DNA of 62,000 nucleotides, taken from positions 1 through 62,000 of the forward strand of contig NW_019775996.1 in assembly GCF_001039355.2 (NCBI RefSeq), in the 5' to 3' direction. The DNA comes from Lingula anatina (lineage: Eukaryota > Brachiopoda > Lingulata > Lingulida > Lingulidae). The position numbers were made by a program, and so were the translations under genes. The notes under the pieces were generated by a model that did no database searches, was not told the DNA's origin, and saw nothing but the letters and a program-made list of their open reading frames with translations. Shown here one piece after another: positions 46,802 to 59,065 of this stretch (its first letter is position 1; the number at the start of each line of letters is the position of its first letter).

Positions 46802-48478
46802 ACCACGCACCTGTCTCCTGTAACTTAAGGGACATTTGGAGATTTCCATCCTGGTTTAATTGTTAAACTATAAAGTTTCATATGGAAAAAAATGTCGAAA
46901 TTAATGAAAGTGACGAAGAACTAAAGACTTCCCTAATCATGCACGGGTGTGTGCAAATAGAAAAATCCGAGATTGGAGATGCTGTTTTAATTTAAAGGAA
47001 CTATACATACGGCGTGTATCTTAAAGTGTAAAATTCAATTACGTGTAGTCGATTTTTTCACACGTCATAGTCAGCATGTTGCTGTAGACAGCGCATAGTG
47101 ATATTTCTATCTTATCCATGTTAAGAATCATAATTGACTGCATGCGTTCAATGTTAAGCATAATTATAGGACTGTCAATTAATCGTGCCAGCTGTAATGT
47201 AATAAGGTAATTATTGTAAAAAATCTCAATATTTCAGAAGAAAGCTGTAGCTTAACCTGCATGTAGGATATGATGACCTCATCAGGCGATATTTGTAAGG
47301 CTGTATTCCCAGAGCTTTTAGATCGATCTATCCCCGCGGGGAGTCTCACTAGATTACTGTCAGATAATCCGGCTTAAATGTCCGTCCCGCCTACTACATA
47401 CTGTTAGGGGGAAATTAACTTTCGTATCCGCTCGGCTGACAGCTGTGTAGCGTGAACCCCCAGGGAGTTAGGTCGATCTAATTTCTGGAAATGGGGTCTA
47501 AGTGAAATGCCATTGAGCTCCAGGTAGCCGCCACATTAGATCAGTTTCCACAAGCAGTTGGCATTTGTTGGGAAACTAACTTGTATGAAGACAATTTATC
47601 TTGGCTGACTGATAACCTATGAAACTCTCTTGAAACATGATTCATATCTTGTTATTGAATTTCACAGAGTAGGACTTACATATAAATGGATGCAAAGGAC
47701 TATTGAAGAAGTCGAATATTGCGGTCTTGACACACCAAAGCAACTGTATGAAAAATAACACCTATATTTTTTAAGAAATAAAGATTTACTGATTTTTTCT
47801 ACATGTTTTTTTATTGGTTATGAGCAACATGCTAGGGTCAGTTCACAAAATACCGTAACACAAACCCGAATATTGGACTCAACTCTGGAAATAAAACTTT
47901 ATGGTCAACATTGACTGTGGATAGAACATTGCAAGTACCAGTCAATTTAATGAATGAAAGGTATAGACTCTGCTTCAGACCACTAAGATATTGGTGGTGT
48001 TGGTTTGCTGACAGTTTGCTTTATCCCCCAATGTTATTCATTTCTGACAACAGGACAGATTGAAATGTGTACATGTATTAGTATACCAAGCTCGTCATAC
48101 ATGTATGTGACTTTCTTGGAGAAACATTATACATTTCAAACGCCATTTTCTGAAAACCAGAAGTAAAGGACAGAACGTTGTAATTTTCACTGGTTAACTG
48201 AAGTTTGGTCTTCTTGATCATTTTTGTATTGTCAACCTTTGTCTTCATTTGGATAATGTTTTAAAAGAATGTTATTATCATAAGATTAAATTATGTTTTC
48301 GTCTTAGCAGCAGCTAGAAGCTACATGCGTGACCATGTGATCGAGCGGAGACGGTCGTTTCCTAGATGTTGCTTTGTGAATGTAGATAAGTGACAAAACA
48401 AATTAAGTAATAAATAAATAAAAACATCAGATCACTAAACTGTGACGTAACTTTATTATTGTGACGTCACATTTCCAG
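46802..48478 (+). other. 3'UTR/intergenic stretch after LU-A copy 2
   Basis: Match to 39553-41246, including the MITE copy. No exon. Confidence 0.5.
47299..47498 (-). mobile_element. Harbinger-like MITE, copy 5 (200 bp)
   Basis: Same insertion as copy 4, with TAA flanks (47296-47298, 47499-47501) and an internal deletion that removes one AGTAGATCGATC arm repeat. Confidence 0.85.
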
Positions 48479-48673
48479 TCACGCCCCCAGTGGTAGTCCA
48501 GTGGTCGGCATGGGCTTTCACCAGCGACTGCTCCGTGTCCTGCGGCACCGGACGGAGGACAAGGTCAAGGACGTGTCCAGTGCCCGGAGCATGCCAGGGG
48601 TCAAACCTGGACTATCTGGAATGTGTCCAGAAACCATGTCAAGGTGAAGGTCAAGGCCAAGGTCCAGATAAAG
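48479..48673 (+). CDS. TSR-Q exon (copy 2)
   Basis: 195 nt, phase 1-1. PPVVVQWSAWAFTSDCSVSC; PGACQGS where copy 1 has PGGCLGS. Same two possible donors. Its in-phase partner downstream is the TSR at 49960. Confidence 0.8.
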
Positions 48674-49959
48674 GTAGATTCCGTCGATGATTTTGAAGAT
48701 TAATAACAGTTATGAGTAAATGTCGTCAATGTGAGGGTACAATGCCATAGCTAGATAAAGGTATACTAACTGCGTTCGAAAAATCACAAAACTTATATTC
48801 TCTAGGTCTACCTATCCGGCAAAGCTACTCACTTATTAAAAGTCCCAAATTTGGACCTTAAAAGCGATTTTACCCCTTAAATAAAAGCCCATGATGTCGA
48901 GCTGTCCTTATGAAATAAACAAGGCGACTATGGTGGTCTAAGTGCTCTGAAAGTAGGTTAAACTTTTGAAGTTTGATGAAATTCGATTTGGCGGTAAAAT
49001 CTCTTAGGCCTATAGGATACCTTTAACCTACATGTAGCTATCAGCAGTAGCTGGTTGTTGGCACGCGTATATAGATTTTCTAAAACTCAAGATCTTGAAT
49101 ATGAGGCACACGGCCAAGGTAATCAGGATTTGGCGGTTCATGGGGCATATGCTAGGCAATGTCTGCGGTGTCTGGCTCTCTGTGTGCGACACATGTAATA
49201 AGTGACGTGATGTGTATTACGCATTGTCGCAGGTGTTACGCAATAGTTCGTATTTTTTGTTGCTCACAACAGAAGTCAAGGAACACCAAGGGAATTGGTA
49301 TGATTTGATTCAAGAACCTTTTGCGGAGAAGTTCAAACATCTTCCCACTGTTTTCTTTTTTTTCTGAACTAAGCTAAATAACCCCCCCCCCCCCAAAGCC
49401 CAAGATGGAACTGGCACCATCCCCAGGGAAAGACAGTTACATGTAGAGAGAGAAATACGGTGTATTTTGACAAAAAATAAATAAAATAAAATAAAATAAT
49501 AATATTTTCTGATGCTTACAGCTCCTTTTTCAAGACACTTGTATTTAACGTGTTGTAATAATAAAGCGAATATTTCAATTGAGATACCGAGACATTTCTC
49601 TTGGCTTGGTCCGAAATACCTTTACCCTATATATCGTACGGTGTGTAAATTTGCTTGGTTTGGGGTTCCTTAAAACTCGCGAACGGTTCTTGATATCAAA
49701 TTTTGTTGGCTTTAGTTGGAATGAATTGTTTTTGTAGAGAATAGTGTGTTTATGAAGTAGATTCAAAGGGAAGGTAACAGTATAATACTCGCAATTTTAC
49801 AAGATGTTCTGTTGTGAAGGCTTTTTACACTTATTTGTTTAGACGTTGTCGTGTAGTGTTAGTCTTAGTAGTATTTTGTCCTAATGTGTAAGCACCGTGG
49901 TATAGACCCATAGAGGCGTTATAGTGGTGTTAGTGGTACAAGCTTCATCTCTCCTGTAG
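48674..49959 (+). other. Intron between TSR-Q and TSR15
   Basis: Unit 2 homology ends at about 49344; a C-run lies at 49382-49395 and an AAAT tract near 49478-49505. No exon. Confidence 0.5.
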
Positions 49960-50106
49960 ACGCCTACTATCTCCCCTGGACGTCTTGGTCCGACTGCAGC
50001 GCCCCTTGTGGTGATGGGCATCAGGTGAGAACACGTGTCTGTGTTGGGGCGACAGCGTGCCAAGGAGAGGACAGGGACACCAAACCTTGTCTGCTTAAAC
50101 CATGTG
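49960..50106 (+). CDS. TSR15 exon
   Basis: Acceptor CTCCTGTAG, donor TGTG|GTAAGT, 147 nt, phase 1-1. YYLPWTSWSDCSAPCGDG, then VCVGATACQGED, ending LLKPC. Present once, outside the repeated block. Confidence 0.88.
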
Positions 50107-50680
50107 GTAAGTTTATGGAATGGGGGAATAACGGTAAAATATAACTAGGTCGTGATTTTTCACCTATTTCAATCGATTCTTGAGAAAACTGGGAGTATGC
50201 ATTGTATGCTTGGCTTTCAGCTTGTCCAATTCCAGTTATGTACTATATAATGTTGTCATACGCATGTATCTGTAATTTCATTCCTCAACATTAAAAAAAG
50301 TAAATTTGCTAAGTTTTCAAAAATAATTAATATCTTCTACTTGAGTCAAAAGACTACAGTGTAATTATCGTGTTCAAAACATGTTCCCTTCGTTTACTTC
50401 AAATCATGTCACACACTCAAACTCATTTATACAAATGCTTATAATGATAATAACTGTTATTATCTTATTTAAGTACTCAGTATTGACGAGTCTGGCCATA
50501 GTAATAGTTGTAGAAAAAGTATTAATATTAAGGTATTAATCGCATAAGTCTGAGCCCCGTGGCAAGTTGTGAAAGATTCCAGTGGAGTGTTATACTTTAC
50601 TCGTTGTACGTTGTTGTACGGGATGCAAGGTAAGAAGAAAAAATGTCCTTAATAACATTACCTGATTCCTTTTATTCCAG
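50107..50680 (+). other. Intron between TSR15 and microexon
   Basis: 574 bp, AT-rich, no feature seen. Confidence 0.5.
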
Positions 50681-50707
50681 ATTACGACAAGACAGCGGAC
50701 AGTAAAA
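50681..50707 (+). CDS. 27-nt microexon (linker of LU-B end)
   Basis: Acceptor TTTATTCCAG, donor AAAA|GTAAGT, phase 1-1, encodes DYDKTADSK. It takes the place of the Pro-rich linker used before LU-A. Supported by both strong splice sites and phase, not by homology. Confidence 0.65.
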
Positions 50708-51054
50708 GTAAGTTTTGTGTGACATCGATAATGTGGAAATGACAACCGTTATAATGGCAATGCTACCAATTGAAAAAAAAACTATTACAGGATTAGGGAT
50801 TCTCTTCAGTTTCCTCTTTGTTTCTTGCTATTGTAACTGACGCGTTCCGAAAAAATGCGTGTGTGACCCCCCACCACCACCACCATCACTACTCCCAGCT
50901 CATGCACCAATTTTTATATGCCGTACTAGATTGATTTTACTGTGGGCAAAGTTAACATGTACCTTTTTACTATTACCTGCTTACCGGTCGTTCTGCTGGT
51001 GTTAATGAAAACTATTTTATTCTTATGACATTGAAACCCTTTCCTTTCCTTCAG

Positions 51055-51186
51055 TCTCACGCTGCTTTGACTGCAACAGTGGTTGGGATGTATGTGCTCC
51101 GAAAGGAGTGACGAATCCGGACTTGGTAGGCGAGACTCCTTGCCCCCTTACGGGCACCTGTTTTATGAGACGTGACAGAAACGGGG
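51055..51186 (+). CDS. LU-B module, first exon
   Basis: Acceptor TCCTTCAG, donor GGGG|GTAAGT, 132 nt, phase 1-1. SRCFDCNSGWDVCAPKG, LVGETPCPLTGTCFMRR: same cysteine pattern and length as LU-A but clearly diverged. Confidence 0.88.
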
Positions 51187-51531
51187 GTAAGTATGGTGCC
51201 ATGTTAAAAACGCATGGGAATATTGAGACGATGTTTTTTGTAAATTTGACAATCATTTGTAAGTGTCGCGTTATTTGAACGTACCGTTTCTCGTTATCAT
51301 ATTGGATACAATTAAAACCAAAGGAAAGAAAAAAAAGTAATATAATATGTCATTCACGTCAGAGGTATTATAGCACTTACATGTAGACTTTGGTTTATAA
51401 TTGGATCGACCATCGTATTGGATTGCCTTTCAATTCAAAAATATCAAGTTACAAAGCTGGACCTAATCTTTACATTTGTATCAACCATTTCAAACATTCA
51501 GTATATATACACCATCCATTGTTTTCCTCAG

Positions 51532-51701
51532 ACGTGTACCGCGGCTGCGCAGACGGCTGGGACTACCTGGTAGATCACGTGGTAGAGGAAGGGGGCGTGG
51601 TCTGCTCTAACAGCCACTCCATGGGCTACGGCAGCTTCGTGGACAGGTGGTGCCTCTGCAAGGGAAACCGCTGCAACGGCGGGGAAATGCCGCCAGTATA
51701 A
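51532..51701 (+). CDS. LU-B module, terminal exon
   Basis: Acceptor TTTCCTCAG, stop TAA at 51699-51701, 170 nt. VYRGCADGWDYLVDHVVEEG, then VVCSNSHS, then WCLCKGNRCNGGEMPPV. Joined with TSR1-14, TSR-Q, TSR15 and the microexon it gives an in-frame 954-aa isoform. Candidate AATAAA at 52272-52277. Confidence 0.88.
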
Positions 51702-53501
51702 TGTGTTCTGATTATGTGGTTAACTATCCGGGGCTTAACTTTATCACTAGATCTGAATACGTAGATGTGCCACAGGTTAGACAGCAGTATATTTAATGTT
51801 TATTTATTTTTTCCCACTGGAAATTGATATAGAAACTATTGTTAAAATTCCGGATCATTCACAATCAGTGCAATGGCATCTCGTCACTTTATTTATTTCA
51901 TGTAGAACACGTTTATTATAGTAGAGGAGAAAATTAATTATAGGATATTTGATTTTGGCTTCGGGTTGTGCTGGTTTCAACTCCAGGGCCGACTGAGGGA
52001 TTGGAGAGTAGCTGGGAAAAGGGATGAGGAGTAAACGGGATAGTGGGTTTGAGAGTAGACGGATTTAAGGTTGGAGATTAGACACGATAGGGGTTGGAGA
52101 GTAGACAGGATGGGGTTGGAGACTAGGCTGGATGGGTGTTTGAGAGTACAAGTAAGTTAGACACTACAAGCTCGATATCGACAGGAGAAGCTGTATTTAG
52201 AATATTTCACTATTTTCTAACTTTTGATAAGCACGTGTAAATTAACCTGATGTAAGAAAATACGACAGTAAAATAAAACTTTTGTTGATATATCTTGAGT
52301 TCCATTGTATGAGTTGTATTTAATATACTGAAAAAGAATATTTCCGAAACAGAAGCTATGTACCGGTACATGTAATCAGTGATGTCCCCCGGGTATTCCA
52401 GGGCCATGATCCACCAACGGTCCGAAATTTGTGTTCTTTTGAGATATAGCCGACTAAAATGAGTTTCACAAGTAATCTAAAAGTCCTTTTCACTAAGGCT
52501 TCCAACACATTGTGATTGTCTAGATTGAGGTTAGAGAGGCTACAGTGGACCAATCATGTGAGATACATTATTATTGTTGGCCAGTCATTCAACTGGTAGA
52601 CCAACATCGAAGAGACAATATTGTGATGTGGGATTTCTGATTTAAGCAGGCGGCTGTTGGCAAAATTATTAGCTTTAAAATCTAAGACCTTTACTTTAAC
52701 AGGTCCCAGAAGATTAATGAGATATTAATGTTAACATTACGGTCACACCTACATGTACTATTGCAATGTACCTACTGACAATGATGAACGACTCATTAAA
52801 AAACGTTAACTTTTATTAATCGCTCGTTTAACCTTTTCGCCAAACCATGTCACATTCCTTTTATTTACTTCAATGTACAATCTGTGTGTTAGTAATGCGA
52901 AGTCTGGCAGATGTTCATGAAATATTAGGAATTTACATTTAGGAAAATTACATTTAGACTATCTATGGTTACGACTGCTTTCTTTAATTAATCAATAAAT
53001 TAAAAAAAAAAGTGGATTAATTATCTCCCATAAAATGTCCAACAATACTCAGAAATGCTTTTTCCAAAGTTGCGACTAGTATTGAAAAGTAGATATCTAT
53101 GAGTGGCTGTGCGTATGTGTGTGTGCGTATGTAAGTGCGTACGTGCGTGTGTGTCTGTGAATGTGATATATTCAAAAGCAAGGGGATAATGTGGAGCTAA
53201 ATAATCTGCTATTTACTCCATTTTTTTAAATTTTTGCTTGGAAACTTTCATCAGCTAGGAAAAAGTCATTTCGACTACTGCAACCGACTGCTGACCTTGT
53301 AAAACAGATAAACACTAGAATCCCAATTAGACAATGATGTTCGGAAGTCCGGGTAAAATTGGGAAAGGTAGTTGTAAATTTGGATAATACAATTGGCAAT
53401 AATTGGCAATAAAATCAGATCCTGGTATAAAATACATGGAACCATAACTCGGATAACATCATCACGTTGCTGTGACCGGAGGAATACTCGTTACCAACAC
53501 C
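51702..53501 (+). other. Intergenic between LU-B end and LU-C gene
   Basis: Contains the LU-B 3'UTR, a GGATGGG/GTTGGAGA-type degenerate repeat near 52000-52145, and a GT-rich tract near 53100-53160. No exon seen. Confidence 0.5.
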
Positions 53502-54856
53502 ATGACCAGAAACACGCTGTGTCTGCTTCTGCTTCTGACAGTGTTCGGGGAGAGTTGGTGTCAACCAGGTAATGTTACGCTGCCCAGTGTCTGTTTCCAG
53601 AACGTCTGGCCGTGCAGGCCCGTAGCCAAGGGGTGGGGGGGGGGGGGGGGGGGGAGAACAGGGGCTTCGAAAGACCCCGTCCTTTGGTCAGGAAAATGTG
53701 TCACGCGGGTAAAATTTTATCTTCTTACAAAAAGGCTCCATGGTATAAAGTCCCATTTTTCAGAAAAAAGAAACCCCTGTTTGGAATTGCTTGCTACGGG
53801 CCAACGTCAGATGTATCTCTCAAAATAGCACAAATAATAAAAGAGTTTTGTATTCATTAAATCAATTCAGAACAATCGGATTGATCAAAGGAAAGATAAA
53901 TGTACATGTACATTTTATTTTAAGTGTAGACCAAATATCTGTTTTCACTTCTTCACAGCCAATGCAGTGACTTTTTTACATAAAGTTTCGAAATGCTCCT
54001 GAAAGGCATATCAAATTCAAATAAGAATGCTAAATGTTCTGAGAGCTCACTTTTTTCTTAATTATCTGTGTTTCATAAGCTACAATGTATTGCCGTAGTC
54101 TCCTGCGTCGACCAGCAGAGACAGCAACCTCCAAATCAGTCGAATCAATTGTTTTTATCAATTTTAAGTGCCAATTTATCTACAATGTATATTTTGGATC
54201 AGAAAATTACTATTTAAAACATTTGCAGCTTTTTTGTGCTACTCGTGTAACAGTGGATGGGGCGCATGCGCAGACAGTGGTCTTGTGAATCCTTCCTGGG
54301 TCGGCACTGAGCCTTGTCCTCTGTCGCAGCGATGCTTTGTCAGGAGAGACCTAGATGGATGTAAGTGCAGGTCTCGCGTAACAAGTGTTATCATTTCAGC
54401 CATAGGCCTACTGATCGTAATGTACACTGTCTTTAATGCACTGTGCTGGCTTTGTCACGATGGGTTTTGTGAGATTTTCAGTTATAGTGTATATTAACAG
54501 TAACAAAGAAGACAAATAAAAAAACCTTTATGGCTCAGTATAATTGCTCAGTATTTCGACAAAATATAAGCTAATAAAATACTAACCTAAACTACTAAAG
54601 CAATGATAAGATACAAAACTGAAGTCAAAACAATCACTTATGTAATGACGGTGGCCTTCACCTTCACTTCACATCTCGTGTTTCAGTCACATACCGCGGC
54701 TGCGCAGATGGATTTCCGGGTCTGGCCAGTGCCTCATTGGACGAGAACGGATGTGTTAGCGGCCCTTTCCAGTACACAGTAGACGAGTGGTGTATGTGTA
54801 ACACAACTCTGTGTAATGCTGGAGGGTTTGACGACATGAAGGCGCCGTCAGTGTAG
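53502..54856 (+). CDS. Stand-alone secreted LU (three-finger) protein, 122 aa
   Basis: Exons 53502-53568, 54229-54360, 54687-54856 (369 nt), GT-AG, phases 1 and 1. Signal peptide MTRNTLCLLLLLTVFGESWC, then LCYSCNSGWGACADSG, WVGTEPCPLSQRCFVRR, YRGCADGFPG, GCVSG, WCMCNTTLCNAGG: ten cysteines in the same order and the same internal intron position as LU-A and LU-B. Ends DMKAPSV without a hydrophobic tail, so secreted. AATAAA 171 bp after the stop (55028-55033). Function unknown; relatives of this fold act as receptor ligands, channel modulators or toxins, and nothing here singles one out. Confidence 0.85.
53615..53802. mobile_element. Degenerate hAT-like MITE in LU-C intron 1
   Basis: CAGGCCCGTAGCC at the left and GCTACGGGCC at the right are inverted, around a long G-run; the tips recall the element at 4187. 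Starts 46 bp after the signal-peptide exon donor. AACGTC occurs near both sides (53601 and 53803) but the boundaries are unclear. Confidence 0.5.
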
Positions 54857-55027
54857 GTGCCTACAAAGACAAAAAAAAAAAAAAAAATGACATTAACGAC
54901 CGAAAAAGATATGAAGAAAGCAAAAAAAGGAAAAAAAAACTTTAGAATGAAATCCAATTTTGATGTTATTTTGTTTGCTCGATGTCATTCAATGGTCAGG
55001 TTTGCTGCATAGCCTATGGATTCAATC

Positions 55028-55033
55028 AATAAA
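55028..55033 (+). terminator. Poly(A) signal of the LU-C gene
   Basis: AATAAA 171 bp after the stop codon. Confidence 0.6.
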
Positions 55034-55419
55034 ATCAGTTAAACTGTAATAATGGCGTATGCTATCTTAGCATTCAATTGTCAATGCGCCATACCATGTG
55101 CATGATTATCCTGAAACTATACACAAACGTAAGGTGCAGAATAAATGCTGAAACCTTAATGGTGAATTTTTTTCGTGGTTTAAAACGATTCTAAAAGACA
55201 CCGTATCTTTCCAATATAAACGCTTCTTAATTTTTTATTATAAGTATCGTAAATATATATTTTTGGTTAATCTTATATAAAATTGTGGCTTCCTCTTGAG
55301 GTTTTCGTAATGTCAATGTATAAATGTAGAAACCTCCTGAAATGTACTTAGACGTTTAGCGTTACGGTGCTACAACTGTAAAGGTTAGCAAATAATTTCG
55401 GCCCACATGTTTTTTTTTT

Positions 55420-55655
55420 ACCTCCGCCAAGGAGGTTATGTTTTCGCCCCTGTTTGTCTGTCTTTCTGTTTGTTTGTCATCAACATAACTCAAAATTTAT
55501 GGACCAATTTTGATGAAAATTTGGGTAGGTGGGAAACGGGTTAACTTAGAAGTGATTAGTTTTTGGTGGAGATCCGGGTAAATAATCAATCAATCAATAA
55601 TAATCAAAAATTGCTGCCTTGGCGGAGGTCTGCGCTCTCGGAGCACTTTTCTAGT
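55420..55655. repeat. Dispersed repeat with CCTCCGCCAAGG ends
   Basis: ACCTCCGCCAAGGAGGTTATG at the left and CCTTGGCGGAGG near the right are inverted; the right end continues TCTGCGCTCTCGGAGCACTT. I recognise this as a short repeat common in marine invertebrate and fish genomes, from memory. A short related fragment lies at 25711-25738. Confidence 0.6.
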
Positions 55656-58600
55656 TTTTTTTTTTTTTTTTTTTTTTCACCAAAACCACAGATAGAGCCC
55701 TAGATTGTGGGGATGCAGGGGGAGGGGGGGGGGGTTTCCCCACACCCACTCCATACAATTATTTTTATAAAGAGCTGCGTATGTTGGCGAAAGCGGGAGT
55801 CATCTATGGTGAGCATAAGTTGGGAACTAATACATACTGATAATTTAAACTTAAATATAATGACTTAACGGCGTTTGTGTGCACACCGTAAGTAAAGAAG
55901 TGAAGATAAAATTGATGAAATCTCCTCACTCTTTGGGCGCTTTTTGTTCCTACCTTCTCTGTGGATGTAGCTCACAGTGAATTCCCTCTGTCATCTTCTT
56001 GTAAATGCGATACTCTTCTTGTTATGTGGAAATAGCTGTCTGTTTTTTAGACAGTAATTGCCCTGATTACTTTGTCCTTGTGGTCCAGTGGTGAGTTGTC
56101 ATTGGTCAATGTGACGCAATCACCTCCCTATTGATTTGCACCTATCGGAGTCGTGAGGCATGGTGTACATGTACATATGTTGGATTATGAACAAATGCTC
56201 AAAAGAGAAACTCCCTGCGTTGGTCAGCAAGTGCATGGTTATAAGAGTAATTAAAGTTTGTAACGATAGTTCTGGATGAATAAAAAGCGTTATTTAAATC
56301 TAATTTAAGATTACATAAAAACAAAATTAATGTAAAAACCGACCGCGCCTGTCTAGGACACGCTGGATAGTGTGCGATGTGACCCGCCAAAGCCAGCTGT
56401 TTGGCGAGGTAAAAAAAGCCAACATGTTGTTAACTCTGATGCCATGTTGTGTGGAGAGAAGCATGTGGACAATATCACACGGTATGACACGGCCGCTCCT
56501 AACATTGCCGTGTGCTGTTAAGGTACAAGTCCAGGCGTGGTCACACCAGGACTAACTTAGTATTTTTTTAGGGTCAGAACGTGTTACCATACATTCAAAT
56601 CTACCATGAGACGCGCATTAAACGTTCTGTGAGGCGTTGGTGTCGTATTTCTCTGTCATCTCTCCTCTTGCGCCTCTTTTACCTTAAATGTAAATAAATT
56701 GTTTGATCGTCCGTTGATGCACATTCATCGTGAACTAGTGTTACTTTAAAACTGGTCAGAACACGTGTACGTTGTAAGATAGTGGTAAAATAGCGTGGAT
56801 GTGCATTTGATGGAATAGATGGAACGATGGGCCAGTGGATGTGATCCCAAGATTATTTAATGGATTCTAAAATATAAGTTTCATAGAAAAAGTTGGAGTT
56901 TCATTTACTGTCTGGGGCGGCAAATAAAAGACATTGAACAAAAGCCAGAGTACAGTGTGTCAACTTATGGCTTTTGTTTTATTTTCCCGATAATCTTATT
57001 GCTATTAGTAAATCTCTCAATGGGGAGTTTTTTTCACTCCTACCAATGAATTGTGTGATCACTATGAAAGCAAAGAACTCGACCCAGGTGCTGTATACAC
57101 TGTTAAAGAACACACATATCCCTCTTACTGCCCATTAAGCATGTCTGGAGTGTCAAAGTTAGTAATGACCGCTGCGATCTGCAGGTAATCTTAAAAAATT
57201 TGTTTCACTCCCAGATGGACGCTGAAGAGATATTAACTGACCAGGTAAAAAATGGCAAGGGTTTGGCACCCGTTTGCAAGAGTACTGAATGTCCAGTAAT
57301 TTGTCAGGACTTGCTGTACACAAAAGGCCGAAATTCTTTGGTTAGACGACCTGGAAGCTTAGTAGCTCGCCATTCCATTCACCAACTATACATTTATATT
57401 TCGCCCGATCAAGTTTCCTCTGTGATACTTATAAGACATAAAGACATATCTTTCTTTATCGATATATCGTAAAACGTCATCCGTTTACTTAATACATTGT
57501 ATTTAAGTGTTTTTTCCAGATGTTTTGTAATGGATTTATCACTTCTGTGAATGTTTCGATTTTTTTATTTTGCTGATTTACCGATTGCAAGAAATAAGTA
57601 AAGTTGAATAGAGCAAGCAAAAGCACTGCAAGTTATTGAGTTCTTTAGACTCAACATATGTGGAACCTGTCACAATTACACACATAAATGATGTAAGTAA
57701 TAAAGAACATTTTATTCTGATAAAAATATCACCTCATTACCAGCTTTAAAGTCCCTGAATACTATTAGCATAGGTCGATGTGAACTCCGAGAGACAGAAA
57801 TTTATCATTGTAGATATGACACGGCGTGGCTGAGAGCTGTATCTGGTTGTATCACCAAGAACACAACAAATGGCCTGTCGTACCACATCTGGTTATATGA
57901 TAAACGACAATCTGAAATATTAGTCCACATGCCTCTTGCCTATGTCACTATCAGTACTTCAGTGTCATACAAGTCGAACCCTAATCACACGGTTTGAAGC
58001 CAGAAAAATATGAATTAAACACATATATTGGAAAGATTGGAGGAAAAAAATATCAACATTAGCGGTTGATTGAAGAAAATTTATGGCTTTAAGTCTCACC
58101 GCCGAGTTCAGTGAAGGAATACGGCAAACATCGGATCACCCAAATAATTCCCCCAAAAATGTATCAGTGTATCAATAATATAAATTACTTCATTTAATAA
58201 ATTGTTCAATCATTAATACTGAAAATTGATTAAAACGATCATAAAAGTAACATTGAAAATTTGTCTGTTGACTGCTTTTTGCTTTGTTCATCAGTATCAA
58301 ATTATTGATTAACTAATTGACTAATTGAATAATTGTTAAAAATAAACAACCTGATTGATTAAAAACTTACTTACTGCTCATCAATCCACCAAGAATTAGG
58401 TTCAAAGTAACCAATAAATCAATTAAAAAAAAACATTAATACATTTGATATGATTATTTCATTTCATTTAATACAATGAATCAACTGATGATAACTAAAT
58501 AATGGTCGAAAGTCATGTGCATGTTCCCTGCAATAGTGTACCATTCTTTCTGGATGTTCTGTCGAAGTTGCTAAAAATAAGCAAAGGTCTTGATATCCTA

Positions 58601-58750
58601 TCTTATCAATATGTACTTAATGTGCACAGGAAGTAGTCAAGCTGTTAAATATCAATGTTTGAATTACAATCAGTAGCACTAAAATGTAATGAAAAAAAAA
58701 CTCATTTAAAAGAGATCTGTCACTCTTTTTTTGAAGCAGCCCTCCCAAAG

Positions 58751-58830
58751 CACGTGACTTGTAATCAGAGGTAAGGTGTGAGCTCAATATGCAAATTAGG
58801 GCGGCGGCAGCTTAGTTGTATATATATAAG
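58751..58830 (+). promoter_or_regulatory. Promoter of the Gly-Tyr-His repeat gene
   Basis: E-box CACGTG at 58751-58756, octamer ATGCAAAT at 58789-58796 and a TATA box TATATATATAAG at 58819-58830. Transcription would begin near 58848, about 220 bp before the ATG. Motif matches only. Confidence 0.5.
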
Positions 58831-59065
58831 ATTTGCTCAGGTCGTTCAATCACTGCATAGCCTTACTGCTTTCGTACAAGCACATCTGCACGACTACTTT
58901 GGTGAAAGATAGGAATAAGAAGATATCTGCTCTCGAAGCTTTGAGGATAATTTGTAAGTTGGCAGAAGCATCCTTTGGCGAAAAACCGTCATTTTTTTGC
59001 CAGGAAAAGTATTAAAAAGAAAGATTCGGAAAGATTAGGTATCACTTTGCACATCAAGAAGAACT

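Larger units (their letters stand above)
42110..49344 (+). repeat. Large tandem repeat unit 2 (7.2 kb)
   Basis: Second copy of 33435-42108. It lacks one TSR10/11-type pair, the hAT-like element and the A-rich tract. By hand comparison LU exons differ at 14 of 296 positions and TSR14 at 9 of 144. Confidence 0.85.
54857..58818 (+). other. Intergenic, 4 kb
   Basis: No coding exon recognised. Contains the LU-C poly(A) signal, the dispersed repeat at 55420-55655, T-runs and G-runs near 55655-55735, and a single-arm relative of the 14.35 kb hairpin near 58030-58085. A 90-aa open frame at 57200 has no recognisable motif. Confidence 0.5.

Noticed and set aside
57200-57472. 90-aa frame in the 54.9-58.8 kb gap
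   Set aside because: No motif, no promoter or splice context, and AT-rich surroundings.
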